Position numbers and translations under genes: made by a program
Assembly: GCA_036873135.1 (NCBI GenBank)
Contig: JAPTYO010000017.1
Coordinates: 4,588,001-4,652,000 of the forward strand
Source of the DNA: Clarkia xantiana subsp. parviflora
Lineage: Eukaryota > Streptophyta > Magnoliopsida > Myrtales > Onagraceae
DNA: 64,000 nucleotides
Direction: 5' to 3'
Shown: positions 46,848 through 58,369 of the stretch, in pieces
Layout of the letters: each line of letters starts with the position of its first letter
Numbering within the stretch: position 1 is the stretch's first letter
The notes under the pieces: generated by a model
Database searches by the model: none
What the model saw: the letters and a program-made list of their open reading frames with translations, nothing else
Told to the model about the DNA's origin: nothing

Positions 46848-47905
46848 ATGACGAGTGATCACAACGCTCTCACTAAGGCCAATCCGTCCAAAACCAGGAA
46901 GCGCTTTAGACGTCTTAAAAGGTCCATAATGTCTCCCGTGCCAACAAGCAGTGTGCCATCCGCACAGCACGGCCCAAAATTTCCAGGCATCCACGTGATA
47001 CATGGAGGCTTTGGAGCAGGTGGAGAAACATCATACGAAAGAGAAATATACGCTTCCCTGATGATCCATGAACCCAGAGGCAGTCAGCAAGGAAACGTTG
47101 TCCTAGAAAACGCCATTGGCTTTTCTTCAGAAGACAAGACGCATATAACATTTCCGCATAACGACGCCTTAGTCATAACCATGACAATTGACGGCATGGG
47201 CATCAAGCGTATCTTAGTTGATGGAGGAAGTTCGCCCAACATCATCACAAAGGATGTCATCCTAGCTCTGGGAAGAAAGAAGGAAGTCAACAGGATGAAC
47301 TCACCCTTAGTGGGATTCATGGAAGATGCAAGTTACCCGTTGGGGTCCATAACATTGCCAGTCATACTGGGAAACGGCAACTCACGTCTCCAAATCGCAA
47401 TACCATTTATGGTAGTACAAAAACTTGACGCATACAATGGTATCTTAGGGTACGCAACCATGAATGCATGGGGAATGGTGCCATCCACGGCACACCAGAA
47501 GATCAAATTCCCAACTGCAGCCGGAATCGGTGAAGTCAAAGGAGACCAATTGTTATCAAAGGATTGTTACAACGTGGCAATTCAAAATAACGTCAAGCCA
47601 GACAAGGATGACATGCCCATCATTGATGATGATCCAAGAGAAGGCCGTGCCCGACCAGCCCCAGTGGAAGAGTTAAAACAAATAAAGATTGAAGAGCCAG
47701 ACAGAATGGTCCAAATTGGAGCATCCTTGTCAGAAGATGAAGTGATAGAAATCACAGCACTCCTCAAAGAGTACATAGAGCTATTCACATGGTCACCAAG
47801 CGATATGCCCGGAATAAGCGCAGACGTCATCTCCCATAAGCTCAACATCAAGCCAGGAACTCGAGCAATAGCCAGAAACTTCGACCCCTCGGGGGCAACA
47901 AGAAA
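46848..47905 (+). pseudogene. Gag stub fused to protease
   Basis: An open frame from ATG 46848 (MTSDHNALTKANPSK) keeps only some 45 residues of gag-like basic sequence, then enters the protease flank. ILVDGGSSPNIITKDV (from 47211) is the active-site region; YNGILGYATMNAWGMVPST follows, then SPSDMPGISADVISHKLNI, the usual link to reverse transcriptase. Tat gag is normally several hundred residues, so an internal deletion removed capsid and zinc knuckle yet left the frame open. Protease would cut the polyprotein; here the DTG/DSG motif reads DGG. The frame leaves pol at about 47890-47905 by a frameshift. Confidence 0.85.
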
Positions 47906-49579
47906 CTGGCAATCAGAGAAGAGGTGGGAAAGCTGCTTGACGCAGGATTCATCGAAGAATCAAGATACCAAACATGGGTAGCAAACCCGGTGTTGGTTCC
48001 TAAATCAAGTGGCAAGTTAAGAATGTGCATTGATTACAGAGATCTCAACAACGCATGCCCAAAGGATTCATATCCTCTCCCAAGAATCGACCAACTAGTC
48101 GATGCCACCGCCGGCCACGAATTAATGTCTGTAATGGATGCATACTCAGGATACAACCAGATCCCGATGTTCAAAGATGATGCATCGCATACTGCATTCT
48201 ATGCAGATAGCGAAATATACAACTACATGGTGATGCCATTCAGCCTAATCAATGCGGGAGCAACATACCAGCGAATGGTCAATACCATCTTTGGCAATCT
48301 AATCGGAACCAAAATGGAGGCATATGTGGACGACATGGTCGTGAAGTCAACCAAAAGGCGCAACCATGTCGACGACTTGCGAACAATCTTCAAAAGAATG
48401 CGCGAATATCAAGTCCGCCTAAATCCAACAAAATGCGCTTTCGGCGTACAATCAGGCAAAATCCCGGGATTCATGGTAAGCCAGAGGGGGATAGAGGCCA
48501 ACCCAGAGAAGGTGAGGGCAATTGAAGAAATGACGTCCCCAAGGAAACACAAGGAAGTCCAACAACTAAATGTCCGCCTAGCAGCCTTAAACAGATTCCT
48601 TGCCAGGATAGGCGACAAGGCACTCCCTTTCTTTGAAGTCTTGCGTGGAAACAAGAAGTTTGAATGGACACCAGTGTGCGAAGAGGCCTTTCAGCAATTT
48701 AAACAACACTTGCGCACATTGCCGGCATTGGCAAAACCGATACAAGGCGAGCCCCTTTTCCTGTACATATCGGTGAGCAACACGGCAGTCAGCTCAGTCC
48801 TTGTCAAACAAAAGGGGACTACCCAACTCCCAGTCTACTACGTAAGCAAGATACTCGCAAAATACGAAATAAACTATATGCCAATCGAAAAATACCTCTA
48901 CGCACTTATCATAGCAGCAAGGAAACTGAGGCCATACTTCCACGCACACGAAGTAACAGTGTTAACAGACCAACCCCTGAAGCACATCCTGTCAAAGCCA
49001 AACATGTCAGGAAAGCTAACAAAGTGGTCGGTAGAGCTAAGTGAATTCCGCATTCACTTTGCTCCTCGAACGGCAATCAAGGGGCAATCATTGGCAGACT
49101 TCATCGCAGAATTCACTGGGATAACACCTGACACAGGTGCCCAAGTTGGACCTCAACAAATCGAAGATCATACCGAAGTATGGCAAATGTACACCGACGG
49201 ATCTTCAAACGTTGGGGGATCAGGTGCCGGATTCCTCCTAATACCTCCCGATGGATCTAATCCGTTGAAGTATGCTTTAAACTTAACATTTAGAGCAACA
49301 AACAACGAGGCGGAGTACGAGGCATTGATAACTAGCTTAAGAATTGCAAAAGGCGTCGGAGTTAAACATCTACGAGTGAAGTGCGATTCGCAGTTAGTTG
49401 TCAATCAAGTCAAAGGAGAATACGCGGCAAAGTCAGAAAATATGCAAAAATACTTGGGGCAAGCAAAAGACCTCATCACAAGCTTCGATACCTTCGACAT
49501 CATCGCGGTGCCTAGAGAAGAAAATCAAGAAGCTGATGCCTTGAGCAAATTCGCACAAGGCAATGAACAAGGCAAATAA
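47906..49579 (+). pseudogene. Tat reverse transcriptase, RNase H and second RNase H
   Basis: Open for 551 residues from MGKLLDAGFIEESRYQTWVA. Reverse transcriptase: LRMCIDYRDLNNACPKDSYP, MDAYSGYNQI, YNYMVMPFSLINAGATYQ, and the catalytic AYVDDMVV at about 48320. First RNase H: FLYISVSNTAVSSVLV, YEINYMPIEKYLYALI, PYFHAHEVTVLTDQPLKHI. Second, archaeal-type RNase H from 49180: MYTDGSSNVGGSGAG, NNEAEYEALI, VKCDSQLVVNQV, NQEADALSKFA, with D, E, D, D all present. It turns element RNA into DNA and removes the RNA strand. The frame ends in TAA at 49577, after which the integrase continues in the same frame, so the stop is a nonsense mutation or a read-through site. Confidence 0.93.
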
Positions 49580-50887
49580 ACGCATTTCGTGGAAAACAGA
49601 ATCTTGTCAGTAATTGACAAATTCGAAGTCTTGTGCATCAATCCAGATCCAGATTGGAGGACACCAATATTGGCATACCTCAAAGACCACAAGCTCCCCG
49701 AAGACAAAGTTCAAGCCCAAAAAATCCAGAGACAAGCCGTCAATTACGCCTTGATAGATGACGAGCTTTACAAGAAAGGATTTTCAACCCTTTACCTAAG
49801 GTGCATCACCTTTCGGGAAGGTCAGAAAGTGTTAGAAGATTTGCATAAGGGCCAAGCAGCCTGCCATGAAGGTGCAAGATCTCTAATACGCAAGACATTG
49901 AGCTTGGGATACTATTGGCCAACCATATAGAACCAAGCTACGCACTTGGTCACAGAATGCGAATCCTGCCAACTTTATTCAAGAAGTATCACGGCACCAG
50001 CCGCCGAGCTAAGCCCAATTGCAAGCTCCTGGCCATTCGCACAATGGGGGATCGATTTGGTGGGTCCACTTCCAAAGTCAAAAGGCCAAACCAAGTACAT
50101 TGTCGTCGCAATCGATTACTTTTCAAAGTGGATCGAGGCAAAGGCATTGGCACAAACAACCGACGCACAAATAATGGACTTCATCCGAAATCACATCATC
50201 GCACGATATGGAGTTCCGAAGGTCCTAATCAGTGACAACGGACCACAATTCAAGAGCTCGAGGCTTCAAACATTTTGCGGAAGACTCAACATTAACCATC
50301 GTTTCGCATCAGTCCGCCATGCTCAAACCAACGGACAAGTCGAAGCCGCCAACAAGACCATCCTAGACGGTCTCAAAAAAAGAGTGCACGCATTAAAAGC
50401 AGGATGGGCAGAAGAGCTTAGCAGTGTTCTGTGGGCACTTCGAACAACTCCAAAGGAGTCAACTGGAGAAACACCATTCAGTCTGGTGTATGGAACGGAA
50501 GCAGTTGCTCCCATCGAAATCGCCGTCTCATCCTACCGCACAACCCATTTCAACGCCCAAGCCAACGAAGTAGACATGCGTCTAGACTTAGACTTGGCTG
50601 AAGAAAAAAGGCGTAATTCCGAACCTAATCAGGCACGAATGCGTTTGATAACCACAAGATATTACAACAGGAAAGTGAAAGAAAGACAATTCCATGTCGG
50701 AGAAATGGTGTGGAGAAGGAATGAGTTCTCACATCTCGATCAAATCAACAAGATGTCTCCAAAATGGGAAGGCCCTTACAAGGTCATATCCATTCCATAC
50801 ATCAACGCATACCGCCTTGAAGATGCAAATGGCAATGCCTCTACAAACACGTTCAGTGGAGGACACTTGAAGAAATTCCACGGATGA
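49580..50887 (+). pseudogene. Tat integrase
   Basis: Same frame as the reverse transcriptase. LHKGQAACHEGAR and CESCQ form the zinc-binding N-terminus, interrupted by a TAG at 49928-49930 within YYWPTI*NQ. The catalytic core has GIDLVGPLPKSKGQ (D), VLISDNGPQFK (D) and QTNGQVEAANKTI (E). The C-terminal domain ends SHLDQINKMSPKWEGPYKV and GGHLKKFHG at TGA 50885. It would join element cDNA to the chromosome. The part from 49946 to 50887 is open and all three acidic residues are there, so only the two stops upstream disable it. Confidence 0.92.
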
Positions 50888-52755
50888 AAGGATAATCTTC
50901 TATCACAAAAGGAGCCGTTGAATCAAGCCCTTTTGTTCTTATTTCCATAACGCATCTACTTGTTGAAAAGTCCACTCTCTCATATAAAGTGGCATCTTTG
51001 TAATAATCTCATGAACCTAATGAAGTTATTCTATCTTCGTAGGAACATCACTACTCTATGTACGTTACTTGGAAGCAAAACAAAGTAACTACAACAACTA
51101 TTATCTACACCAACAAGGAGTTTACTACTCCACTCATTAATTGGCATCTATCTCAAGAAAGTGCCGACAACACAAAGCCATTGAGCTATGTGCACAATCA
51201 ACTTATATGCCGCCATAACAACCAGCAGATTGTCAATCAAAATGACGACTATTCAAGAAGCGGCATCGACAGGCAATTCCTTGGAATAACATCAAGGTCT
51301 ACTATCAAAATGACGATTATGCTAAAGGTGTCAACTACAAGCAATACCTTGGATTAACACCAAGATTTACTATAAAAAATAGCATGTTGTGGTATCCTCT
51401 TTTTTAAGAAAAACACCATGTTTCCTTCTAAAAAATGACATGCTGTGACATCTCTTATTATAGGCAAATCCTCATGTTCATAGCCATTCCCTGGATTCAG
51501 AACAGGATGGGCAAGTACAATACGGGACTGATCACCCCACAAATGGCGGAAGTTCTCTGGTTAGACAACGACCCCACACTATAACAAAAATGAATTCCTG
51601 TTTAGGGTTCACTCTTCATGGCGAACGTCCTCTGGATAGACGACAATCCCATATTACGAATTCCTGGCAAGGGTTCACTCTTCATGGCGAACGTCCTCTT
51701 GTTAGATGACAATCCCATATTACGAATTCCTGTTTAGGGTTCACTCTTCATGGCGAACGTCCTCTGGTTAGACGACAATTCCATATTACGAATTCCTGGT
51801 AAGGGTTCACTCTTCATGGCGAATGTCCTCTTGTTAGATGACGATCCCATATTACGAATTCCTGTTTAGGGTTCACTCTTCATGGCGAATGTCCTCTGGT
51901 TAGACGACAATCCCATATTACGAATTCCTGATTAGGGTTCACTATATACGGCAGAAGTCCTCTTGCTAGATGACAATTCCGTACTACAGATTTTCAAAAC
52001 CGTGTTGCATGATTCCTGGACGCAGAAAACATGCATCACAATTCATATTCTCAAAAAGTGTTACATGGTCCCTGGACGCAGGAATCATGTATCACAAGTA
52101 TTTTACCAAATATTTTATTAAATATTTTATGTATCAAACACTTTTCCAAATTTTTTATCAAACAAGCTTTTTAGGGTTCACAAAACACTCTTTCAAAACC
52201 CAAAAATGTTTTTACGTATGCTTCCCCAACGCGGGTTGATACACGCTGGCAGGTGCGCACCCTGTTCAAAACTCATAAAATTTACAAATCGAGTCTTGCA
52301 CAACGTCGCCTTAGAGTGGAACTAAGAGACGGTATAAACTAGTATCTTGCTCAAGCCAAGATAACACATTTCAAACATACTACTTGTTAAGTCGCTATAC
52401 GCGAATCACTTGACAGGTTTCTACAGAAATAGCGACAAGCTATGCAGGAAGACGTACAACATGCATAACGCATAATGCAAACAATCTTGAATCAAAAGTG
52501 GCTATCGGTCACGATTGCGGGGACTATGTTTACATTACTAGTCATCCACGTTCAGTAAACACAGTAAGCGATAACAGTATGAAATATTACTAATAAGTTA
52601 TCATGCAAACTGCTATGTGTAAAGCAGGTTCAAACGACGTAGTTCAAAGCGAACAAGTTGCAAACAACAACCAGGGAACAACTCCAAAAAAGTTCCAAAC
52701 ACAAACATAAGCAAAGTGGAAACGTGCCCAACTTGTTCAAAATAAAACGAGCAGT
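50888..52755 (+). other. 3' spacer of the Tat element, first part
   Basis: No gene. It has a 66-bp tandem array at 51590-51990 and a pair of CATG-TTTC..-ATCATG blocks around 52000-52090. AT- and CA-rich thereafter. Confidence 0.5.
51590..51990. repeat. 66-bp tandem array, six copies
   Basis: GGTTCACTCTTCATGGCGAA or its variants starts at 51606, 51672, 51738, 51804, 51870 and 51936. Alternate units are more alike (CTGGATAGACGAC..CTGGCAAGG against CTTGTTAGATGAC..CTGTTTAGG), so a 132-bp higher-order unit is present. Confidence 0.9.
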
Positions 52756-54262
52756 TCAAATAGCGGCACCACCTCCAGAAGGCCCGGGGGCAACCTCCAT
52801 AAACTCAGGAGACGTGACAATAACGTTTACATCTCCGCTATCATCAACCAGCATCTCGTAATTGGGAAGGCCACACTCCAAAAGGTTCAGCGCCTCAATG
52901 TGAGAAAGGGCGTAACTCGCATATGGACCTAACTCGCCAAAAGGGAACCCAGGGTCAAGATCCTTCACGCGGGTGAAGTAATCTTCGGAGCGCTCGCTCA
53001 TCAAGTGGTTCACTTTCTCCTCAACAGCAGCTTCAAAATCTGAAGTTCCCAAGTACTTGTACGCCCTTTTCCCGACTCTCCTTACCAAGAGCAGCTAATT
53101 CCGCTCCTTGAGAATGAAGATCGTCTGTAACCTTCTTCTCAAGAGCGATCATCTCAGACTCAAGCTTTGACAAGCGAGTATGGCGCGCCTCATAACGGCT
53201 CTCAGAAGCAGTAGCTTTCGAACTCAACACGCGAGCCTCTTCTTTGGTTCGTGACAACTCTTGGCGCAAAGCGTCACACTTATCCATAGCTGCCTGCTTC
53301 GCGCTTACCAGCTCCATGACAAAAGATGACATGTTTACCATGTCGGCTACAACCTGCATACATCAATGCGATAAGCCAAACATAAATCGCAAAAACAACA
53401 AACTTGGCAAAATAACCAAGTTACTTACAGGAGCAAACCGGGATAAGGCACTCTGTGCATAAGCCTCAGCTTCCTCATCAGTCGATGGGCAAGAATGCCT
53501 ATCACCCGGTGGAACACATCTACGCAATACGCGAACTCCAACCTCGGGAGTGCGAAGTGACGACTCCTTGGGGAAATAAACTCCACCATTACCAAAAGGT
53601 GCCCAAGTGTCCCCAGTAATGTCCAATCCAACGAGGCAGACCAGATGGTCACGCCTAAGAGGAGGAACCGCTACAACAAAGAAAGAAAGTGGTTAACAAC
53701 AAATAACAAAACCACGGAATACATTCATCAAAAGTATACTTAGAGAGTCCGCGGACTTCCACAGGTCGGTTTCCCGACTAGGGGGCAGATGACGCTACAT
53801 TGCGACTCGCGACTTCCTTGCCTTTACGAGTGGAAGTAATCGCATTTGGCTTCAAGCGCTTGGGATCAGTCGGTCCACGCACCACTGTGTCAGTCCGCTT
53901 GGAAGAAACGCGAGAATCAGACACTGGGGGAGTATCCCTGGTCACATGAGCAGAAGACCCTTTGCCAAGATCACGCCCCGAATTGGCAGGAGTGATGGGG
54001 GCAGGGGCTACCAAAGCCGGATCGGCGCGAGAAGCAATACGCGAAGCCGCCGCATGGAGAGACGGACTCTTTCCGGCAAACCAACCTGCAATATAAGCCC
54101 ACAAAAGACATATAGCCGTTTAAAAGGGTATCCATTATAAGCGTCAAAATTCTCAAAAATGTTCAAGAGTAAGAGTGAAGGACTTACTCATTGCAACAAC
54201 ACGATCAAAAGGAAGGAAGCTCCGCAAGAGGTTACTACGACCCCACAATCTGCGAGAAGAAA
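52756..54262 (-). CDS. Antisense spliced gene in the Tat 3' spacer (aORF-like)
   Basis: Minus-strand exons with good splice sites: about 54262-54190 (RLWGRSNLLRSFLPFDRVVA, donor AGTAAGTC), 54085 to about 53770 (GWFAGKSPSLHAAASR, Ser/Pro/Lys-rich KRLKPNAITSTRKGKEV, with a stop at about 53778), 53670-53429 (VPPLRRDHLVCLVGLDITG, CPSTDEEAEAYAQSALSRF, donor GTAAGT), and 53353-52756 (VVADMVNMSSFVMELVSAKQ, then a long coiled coil with regular Leu/Ala and charged residues, ending GPSGGGAAI). One frameshift near 53050 and the stop at 53778 show decay. Extra ORFs, often antisense, are known in the 3' part of Tat-lineage elements, and their function is not settled. The 5' end was not found with certainty, and a first exon further right is likely. 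Confidence 0.6.
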
Positions 54263-54440
54263 GCAAAAGTCAACGCGCATAGCAAAAGTCAACGCGAGTA
54301 GCGAAAATCAACGCGCGTAGCAAAAGTCAACGCGCGTAGCGAAAGTCAACGCGCATAGCGAAAGTCAACGCGCGTAGCAAAAAGTCAACGCACTTGACAA
54401 AGGTCAACGCGCGTAGCAAAAGTCAACGCGCATAACAAAG
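54250..54440. repeat. 19-bp minisatellite AAGTCAACGCGCGTAGC(A/G)A
   Basis: About nine units, period 19, with small changes (CGCATAGC, CGAGTAGC). It lies at the start of the antisense gene. There are no spacers, so it is not a CRISPR array. Confidence 0.9.
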
Positions 54441-55862
54441 TTGGTATGTACGATAAAGGGACTAACATCTTAAGAGGCAATCATGCAAGTGGTGAATCTA
54501 ACGGGACAAACCACAAGTATCAAATACGACGACACTTAAGGAAAATATTTTCCTAAGGCTTCAAAGGCAACAAAAGACTTCTCCTAAGGACGTTTGGCGA
54601 TTCCCATCAACCAACGAACACATCAAGGGAGAAAACTACGTATACCGACCAAAAAGCCTCTACACAAAGACACGGGGGCACTATGTCCAAACGGGGAATT
54701 CTACCTCAACTATCCACGGAAGTGAAAAATCGTCTAAGTTATGGACTAGCGGCGATAATAACGGCAACCAATCAGCAATTATTCGACATACAAGCATCAA
54801 CAAGCAGTTCCATACGTCAACAACGACAAATAGCTCAAACGAACAACAATACGGCGACATTCGAAATCAAGTCGAAGCTGTCCTGTAAAATCGAGTTTCC
54901 AAATTACCTCAAAACGTGACGAGAAGTATCACAATGGACTCCCCTCGTCGAGAAGATTTCGGAAAGGTAAGGACCGCGACGAACAGAGCCCGGGAAGGCG
55001 GCGCGTGGGTTACACGCGCCGACATGGTCGAATCTCACGCGGCGGCGCGTCCAGCGTCTCCTGGCGATTCCGAAGGCGGCGCTGGAATCCTCGTGACAAT
55101 CTGAGTCGAATGGTGGTGTCAATTTCTGAAAACAAGTCAAGGATCAAACACAAAACTGTCGGGATATGCCTAAGCTCTACGACGGCGAAGAAACTATGAA
55201 CACACAAACAATTTCGGGAAATGAAGAAGGAATTACCTGCAAAGAAGAAGGAATGATGAATTCCCAAGGTGCTGGAAGGATAGTTGGGGATGTGTGTAAT
55301 TACATATCCCAAAATATGCTTTGTTGATAAGGATTAAAGGATTAACTTATCTACACTCACGCCTAAACACTTATGGTATACTCCACCCTCTCTTCTAAAT
55401 ATCTACTCCTACGTACGTGATTATTTTGATATTGCACGTATCAAACCCGTCATTCTACGCGCATGTTTCCATATCGCATGATTCGTGATTTGATAATCGC
55501 TAAGTCGTTTTAAAAGCGTACGGTTTATATTTCTTGCATTGCGTAATTACGATCTTGCCATGACCATTACTTGTGCATGCATATTGATAAAGGCATGTTC
55601 GCATGATGTATTACTAATTGCTTATGTCTCCAACGATAACCATACTTGCACGCTACGTATGCGCATTCCCTATTGCACTAACCATGATGACAGGAAACAA
55701 AGTCATTCGGTCGGAAAATCAAAGGACGGACGAAATCAAGATGTCTACGTCCGACTAACGATCAAAACCGAAAGGTTAGCGTCAAACTCAAATTGGACAC
55801 GTATCCTAACTTAAAAATAGAGTCAAGAAAGTTTCTAAACTGTTACTTGACTCGGGGGCAAG
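54441..55862 (+). other. 3' spacer of the Tat element, last part, with polypurine tract
   Basis: No gene certain. A C+G-rich part at 54960-55100 has open frames on both strands without a match. The purine-rich CTCGGGGGCAAG at 55851-55862 directly before the 3' LTR is the plus-strand primer tract. Confidence 0.55.
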
Positions 55863-56619
55863 TGATGGATATATGTCCAATTCGGGTTCGTATTTATACT
55901 TCGGGCCTCGTAAACACGTCAAAATTACATCTCGGTTTGAAAACGTCTCTCAAAGGGTCAAAACGGTCCGGAAACGCATTTACGCGCATCCGGACCGGAC
56001 ATCCGGATTGCAATGCAATCCGGAGGTCCGGGTTGCGCGGCAATCCGGACGTCGCCGAATTGCCCAAATTCGACGAGGTCCGGATTGCATTGCGGGTATC
56101 GTGCGATTACCGTTCCCGCGATTACCGTTACGTGTAGAGAAGTCAAGTTCGCGCATTACCAATACGGATGACGGTTACCGCTTGCTTTTGAACCGTTATC
56201 AAACCGCTTTAAAACCGGGTCCGGTCTTAAGGAAGCCTATAAATAGGAGGCCTTGGCCACCCATTTTCACACATCCTCTCATTTGCCCAACTTTGGTATT
56301 TTGAGCCCTGACTTCTCTCTAGAAATATTCTCTCTATAGTGACTTAAGCTTCGGAGAGGGCTCCGCTAGCACCACCTTCCCCCCCTCTCCGTGCTAGCAC
56401 TGGTCCTTTGTGCAGGAATCGTCGTCCAGACATCTGGATTTGTGTACAGATCACCGCCTCCTGAGACACAACCACACTGTGACATAGACCTTTACGGGAG
56501 TCAACCGAACACTCGCCAGTGGCCCAAACATCTTCCCGACGAAGGGTTACAGCCTAAAAAACCCGCACAACCACGCAAACAGACGCGTCCTCACGACCCA
56601 ATTCATCTCGGACGCAACA
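55863..56619 (+). repeat. 3' LTR of the Tat element
   Basis: 757 bp, same ends as the 5' LTR. The 55-bp block at about 55993-56047 contains a near-palindrome GGATTGCAATGCAATCC. A similar GGATTGCC..GGCAATCC motif in the older LTR at 4918 suggests the block is ancestral and was lost from the 5' LTR by deletion between ATCCGGA repeats. Confidence 0.93.
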
Positions 56620-58369
56620 CTGCCGATATTTTTTTTTGTCAAAACCACTTTTCTACTTTTTTGTTGTATTTGAACAAGTGGTCAGACCGCAATCGGGCCA
56701 ATTCGACCGGATGAACCATAAATCGAACGAGAAGATTTTTTTTTTGTCAAAACCAAATTGTCTTAATTTTGTTTTTAAAAAGAACATCTAAATTTTAGAA
56801 TAAAAAAAATATCATCCGTTTGTTAAAACTAAGAAGACTGCCAATATATTATTTTTTTGTCAATACCACTTTTTTACTTTTTTTTTTTTTTGTATTTGAA
56901 CAAGTGGTTAGATCGCATTCGGGCCGATTTGACTGGATGAACCAGAAATGGAACGAGAAGAATTTTTTTTTTGTCAAAACCAAATTTTCTTAATTTTGTT
57001 TTTAAAAAGAACATCTAAATTTTAGAATAAATAAAAACATATCATCTGTCTTTTAAAACCAAGAAGACTGGCAATAATTTTTTTTGTTAAAACCACTTTT
57101 TTACTTCTATATTGTATTTGAACAGGTGGTCATACCGCATTCGGGCCGATTAGACCGGATGAACCAGAAATCGAACGAGAAGATTTTTTTTTGTGAAAAC
57201 CAAATTTTCTTAATTTTGTTTTAAAAAGAACATCTAAATTTTAGAATAAAAAAAACATATCATCTGTTTGTTAAAACCAAGAAGAATGCCGAGATTTTTT
57301 TTTTTGTCAAAACCACTTTTTTACTTTTTTTATTGTATTTGGACAAGTGGTCAGACCGCATTCGGGCCGATTCGACTGGATGAACCAGAAATCGAACGAG
57401 AAGATTTTTTTTTGTCAAAACCAAATTTTCTTAATTTTGTTTTTAAAAAGAACGTCTAAATTTTATAATAAAAAAACATATCATCTATTTGTTAAAACCA
57501 AGAAGACTGCCGAGATTTTTTTTTTGTCAAAACCACTTTTTTATTGTATTTGAACAAGTGGTCAGACCGCATTCGGGCCGATTCGACCGGATGAACTAGA
57601 ATTCGAACGAGAAGAATTTTGTTTTAGTCAAAACCAAATTTTCTTAATTTTGTTTTTAAAAAGAACATCTAAATTTTATAATAAAAAAAAAACATATTAT
57701 CTGTTTGTTAAAACCAAGAAAAATGGCGAGATTTTTTTTTGTCAAAACCATTTTTTTTATTGTATTTGAACAAGTGTTCAGTCCGTATTCGGGCCGATTC
57801 GACTGGATGAACCAGAAATCGAACAAGAAGAATTTTTTTTTTGTCAAAACCAAATTTTCTTAATTTTGTTTTTAAAAAGAACGTCTAAATTTTATAATAA
57901 AAAAAACATATCATCCGTTTGTTAAAACCAAGAAGACTGCCGATATTTTTTTTTGTCAAAACCACTATTTTACTTCTTTATTGTATTTGAACAAGTGGTC
58001 AGACCGCATTCGGGCCGATTCGACTGGATGAACCAGAAATCGAACGAGAAGATTTTTTTTTGTCAAAACCAAATTTTCTTAATTTTGTTTTTAAAAAGAA
58101 CATCTAAATTTTAGAATAAAAAAGCATATCATCCGTTTGTTAAAACCAAGAAGAATGCCGATATATTTTTCAAAACCACTTTTTTTACTTTTTTGTTGTA
58201 TTTGAACAAGTGGTCAGACCGCATTCGGGCTGATTCGACCGGATGAACCAGAAATCGAATGAGGAGATTTTTTTTTTTTGTCAAAACCAAATTTTCTTAA
58301 TTTTGTTTTTAAAAAGAACATAAATTATATAATAAAAACATATCATCTGTTTGTTAAAACCAAGAAGAC
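56620..58369. repeat. Satellite-like array, right block
   Basis: The same 220-bp unit as at 42826-46076, forward orientation, with core words at about 56667, 56894, 57114, 57335, 57548, 57768, 57986 and 58200. The first bases (CTGCCGATATTTT) complete the unit broken at 46076. The array ends at AACCAAGAAGAC. Confidence 0.92.

Larger units (their letters stand above)
46077..56619 (+). mobile_element. Tat-lineage Ty3/gypsy retrotransposon, gag-deleted
   Basis: LTRs of 722 and 757 bp (46077-46798, 55863-56619), both TGATGGATATATGTCC to GGACGCAACA, flanked by CTGCC (46072-46076, 56620-56624). Primer site at 46799; purine tract CTCGGGGGCAAG before 55863. Coding order is protease, reverse transcriptase, RNase H, second (archaeal-type) RNase H, integrase. 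This order with a second RNase H defines the Tat lineage. A 5-kb spacer after pol carries tandem repeats and an antisense gene. Gag is almost entirely gone. Pol has one frameshift and two stops, so it is non-autonomous now. It inserted in the satellite array. Confidence 0.96.

Noticed and set aside
54250..54440. CRISPR-like regular repeats
   Set aside because: Units of 19 bases follow each other with no spacers, in plant DNA inside a retrotransposon. It is a minisatellite.
42826..58369. Centromeric satellite
   Set aside because: About 23 diverged units in 5 kb with a mixed orientation is too short and too diverged to call centromeric from this window.
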